From SKLM01 sp964575455 (GTDB lineage Bacteria; Chloroflexota; Anaerolineae; B4-G1), in the NCBI GenBank assembly GCA_964575455.1, contig CAZNRX010000124.1, positions 1 to 8,639 on the forward strand: 8,639 nt of DNA, in the 5' to 3' direction. The notes under the pieces are model-generated. The model saw only the letters and a list, made by a program, of their open reading frames with translations, was not told the origin of the DNA and made no database searches. A program made the position numbers and the translations under genes. Shown in pieces: positions 6,277 through 8,639 of this stretch. The stretch's first letter is position 1. Every line of letters starts with the position of its first letter.

Positions 6277-8639
6277 ATGAGCAACCCCCTCCAACTCCGA
6301 ATGGGCGTGGAAGCCCCTCATCGCAACCGCTACCTCTTCTCCGACCACTATCTGGAGAACCTGCTGCCTGACGATCCCCGCTGGGCCTCCGGGCTGGCGC
6401 AGGCCGAGGGCTTCTTGGCCTGGCTGCAGGACCTCTACGCCGACGAGCGGGACCAGCTGCCGGACTACGTTGAGGATCAGCTGGAGGAGCACTGGTTCAA
6501 GCCGATCCTCAGGCGGCTGGGCCACACGTTCGAGACGCAGGCCAGTGTGCCCGGGCTGGACGCTTACGCCAAGCACCCGGACTACGTCTTCTTCCCCGAC
6601 GAGGCCGCCCGGCAGCGAGCGGCCGGGCTCCAGAACCAGGAGAGCTACGCCGACGAGGCGCTGGCCGTGGGCGAGGTGAAGCGCTGGGAGACGCCGCTGG
6701 GCAAGAAGCGGAAGGGTGGGGAGCCGAGCTTCGAGGATCAGAACCCCAGCTGGCAGATCGACTACTACGTGCGCATCACGGGCCTCGACTGGGGCATCCT
6801 GACGAACGGGCGGCTCTGGCGCCTGGTGCACGAGAGCTCCAGCCAGCGGCTCAACATCACCTACGAGGTGGATCTGGTGGAGCTCCTCAGGCGCGGCGCC
6901 CCCGGGCCGCTGCGCTACTTCACGCTCTTCTTCCGCCAGGCGGCGTTCCGGCCCGACGCGCACGGGCGCGTCTTCCTGGACGACGTGCTGGCCGCCAGCA
7001 ACGCCTACGCCGTGGCGCTGGAGGAGGACGTGGAGGAGAACGTCTACCAGGCGCTGGAGCGGTTGATGCAGGGCTTCCTCGACCAGTCCAGCAACGAGCT
7101 CGGCCCCGAGGATCTGGAGGCGATCTACGACAACAGCCTCTACCTGCTCTACCGGTTCCTCTTCATCCTCTACGGCGAGAGCCGCGGTCTGTTGCCCATG
7201 GACGACGGCCATTACCGGGACCACTTCAGCATGGAGGCGCTCAAGCGGGACATCATCGAAGGCCGGGTGCCTCCCGTGTCGTTGTCGACCGTGGCCTGGT
7301 GGCGGGTGCAGAATCTGTTCCGCATCATCAGCGGCGAGGACGCCGAGCTCAATCGCCTCCTGGACGTGCCGCGCTACGACGGCGGCCTGTTCGACCCTCG
7401 GCGGCACCCGTTTCTGGAGGAGAAGGTGGTGGGCGACCAGCCGCTGACAGATGCCATTGACCTGCTCAGCCGCCGCGAGACTGGGGATGGGGCGGGGGGC
7501 AAGGAGTTCGTGGACTACCGCACGCTGAGCGTGCGCCACCTGGGCTCCATCTACGAGGGGCTGCTGGAGTACCGGCCGCGCATCGCCCGGGAGCCGATGG
7601 TGGCCGTGGGGGATGAGTGGCTTAAGATCTCCGAGGTCTCCGAAGACCTCGGAGATCTGAGGGTCGTCGAACGCCGCGAGCCGGGCGAGATCTACCTGGA
7701 GACGGACCGCGGCGAGCGGAAGGCGACCGGCTCCTACTACACGCCCCAGTACATCGTCGAGTACATCGTGGAGCAGACGCTGGGGCCTCTGATCGAGGAG
7801 GCCACGGAGCGGGTGAAGGCGGACCTGGCGCAGAATAAGGACCTGCGCAAGGCTGAGAGACAAACTCTGGGCGGCCAGCGGCTGGTCGAGGAGATCCTGG
7901 ATCTAAAATGCCTGGATCCCGCGATGGGGAGCGGCCACTTCCTGGTGGAGGCGACCGAGTATCTGGCCCGGGCGCTGGCCACCGATCCCTACGTGGAGAC
8001 CGAGGCGGCGGAGGAGGATCTGACCTATTGGAAGCGGCGCGTGGTGGAGCGCTGCATCTACGGTGTGGATAAGAACCCGCTCGCCGTCGAGCTGGCCAAG
8101 CTGAGCCTCTGGCTGGCCACGGTGGCCGCCGACAGGCCGCTCAGTTTCCTCGACCATCACCTGAAGTGCGGCGACTCGCTGATCGGCGCGCAGGTGGAGG
8201 ATCTGGGCGAGGTGCCGCCGACGATGCTGAACAAGAAGGCGCTGCGGGAGCGGCGGGCGCGCTACGACGCCGGCGTGCGGCAGGCGAACCTGTTCGAGAC
8301 GCGCCTGATCGAGAAGCTGCCGGTGGTGATGGGGCGCATCTTGGAGATCACGGACGTGGAGAGCAAGGACTTCGCCACGGTGCGGGCCAAGGAGGCCGCG
8401 GACCAGGCGGTGCGGGAGCTGAAGGCGCCCTTCGAGGCGGTGGCCGATCTGTGGACGAGCGCCTACTTCGGCAACGAATTCGTCAACGGGGAGTATGACG
8501 AGGCGCTGATGACGATCGGGCAGCCGGAGGCGCTGATGGAGCTCCCGGCGATGCGGCGGGCGCGGGAGATAGCGGACGAGCGGCGCTTCTTCCATTGGGA
8601 GCTGGCGTTCCCGGAGGTGTTTTACGATGAGGAGGGGAG
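6277..8639 (+). CDS. Eco57I-like type IIG restriction-modification enzyme, 3' end outside window
   Basis: The frame stays open from ATG 6277 (AAGGAG 8 nt upstream) to the window edge, at least 787 residues, which explains why a search for closed reading frames misses it. Residues 101-137 give a PD-(D/E)XK-like nuclease: P101-D102, then E133-V-K135 in AVGEVKRW. The segment QIDYYVRITGLDWGILTNGRLWRL (160-183) is typical of the N-terminal domain of such enzymes. The adenine methyltransferase half shows motif X, RKATGSYYTPQYIV (481-494). It continues with motif I, DPAMGSGHF (547-555), GVDKNPLAVELAKLSLWL (596-613) and GDSLIG (632-637). The closing WELAFPEVF normally precedes the catalytic NPPY, which lies past the edge. 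One chain would cut DNA and methylate adenine in the same site. Alternatives are a BREX PglX- or DISARM-type methylase, but the N-terminal nuclease favours type IIG. A palindrome lies in the coding sequence at 7625-7658. Confidence 0.85.
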   Translation, partial: MSNPLQLRMGVEAPHRNRYLFSDHYLENLLPDDPRWASGLAQAEGFLAWLQDLYADERDQLPDYVEDQLEEHWFKPILRRLGHTFETQASVPGLDAYAKHPDYVFFPDEAARQRAAGLQNQESYADEALAVGEVKRWETPLGKKRKGGEPSFEDQNPSWQIDYYVRITGLDWGILTNGRLWRLVHESSSQRLNITYEVDLVELLRRGAPGPLRYFTLFFRQAAFRPDAHGRVFLDDVLAASNAYAVALEEDVEENVYQALERLMQGFLDQSSNELGPEDLEAIYDNSLYLLYRFLFILYGESRGLLPMDDGHYRDHFSMEALKRDIIEGRVPPVSLSTVAWWRVQNLFRIISGEDAELNRLLDVPRYDGGLFDPRRHPFLEEKVVGDQPLTDAIDLLSRRETGDGAGGKEFVDYRTLSVRHLGSIYEGLLEYRPRIAREPMVAVGDEWLKISEVSEDLGDLRVVERREPGEIYLETDRGERKATGSYYTPQYIVEYIVEQTLGPLIEEATERVKADLAQNKDLRKAERQTLGGQRLVEEILDLKCLDPAMGSGHFLVEATEYLARALATDPYVETEAAEEDLTYWKRRVVERCIYGVDKNPLAVELAKLSLWLATVAADRPLSFLDHHLKCGDSLIGAQVEDLGEVPPTMLNKKALRERRARYDAGVRQANLFETRLIEKLPVVMGRILEITDVESKDFATVRAKEAADQAVRELKAPFEAVADLWTSAYFGNEFVNGEYDEALMTIGQPEALMELPAMRRAREIADERRFFHWELAFPEVFYDEEG
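7625..7658. repeat. in-frame 15-bp-arm perfect palindrome inside the restriction-modification gene
   Basis: The arms agatctccgaggtct (7625-7639) and agacctcggagatct (7644-7658) are exact reverse complements with loop ccga. The element covers residues about 450-461 (reading KISEVSEDLGDL) in the linker between the nuclease/helical half and methyltransferase motif X, and keeps the frame. Codon choice alone rarely yields such perfect symmetry, so insertion of a small palindromic repeat is likely. Confidence 0.85.

Noticed and set aside
5932..7863. 643-residue minus-strand reading frame
   Set aside because: It is antisense to the restriction-modification gene, whose conserved motifs prove the plus strand. 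Its Leu/Val/Gln/His-rich composition is typical of an antisense shadow.

Overview
The window looks like ordinary chromosomal DNA from a GC-rich bacterium, with short intergenic gaps packed with dispersed palindromic and tandem repeats. The density and style of these repeats (CACAGAG-type inverted repeats, small hairpin families, an in-gene palindrome) resemble what I associate with Chloroflexota/Anaerolineae genomes. That placement comes from recall of repeat style and carries low confidence. No rRNA, tRNA, CRISPR array or transposase is visible.

Layout. Positions 1-248 hold no convincing gene, only a strong hairpin and a possible decayed repeat. On the minus strand, read right to left, are a class I SAM methyltransferase (993-1727), a ParB-like DGHTR protein 12 bp downstream (576-980), a large imperfect inverted repeat (477-569) and a 63-residue membrane protein (249-440). 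A palindrome cluster (1770-1879) separates this group from a divergent MFS transporter on the plus strand (1989-3281). The transporter's last 16 codons and its stop codon lie inside a composite repeat array (3231-3692). The array has three near-identical 100-bp cores alternating with blocks of 10-bp G-rich minisatellite. A good sigma-70-type promoter (3702-3730) follows directly and drives a 452-residue protein with an N-terminal SEC-C zinc motif (3795-5153). A second SAM methyltransferase (5225-5998, minus) converges on it. It has its own promoter in a divergent intergenic region that also carries two GC hairpins.

The last gene (6277 to the window end, plus) is open-ended. It encodes at least 787 residues of an Eco57I-like single-chain restriction-modification enzyme: an N-terminal PD-(D/E)XK-like nuclease followed by N6-adenine methyltransferase motifs. 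It is cut just before the expected NPPY motif. A perfect 15-bp-arm palindrome sits in frame between its two halves.

The protein-coding genes do not form one obvious pathway. The methyltransferase/ParB-like pair is probably co-transcribed; the transporter, SEC-C protein, second methyltransferase and restriction-modification gene look like separate units. The most unusual content is the repeat landscape: several families share sequence modules, one array has taken over the 3' end of a gene, and one palindrome lies inside a restriction-modification gene.
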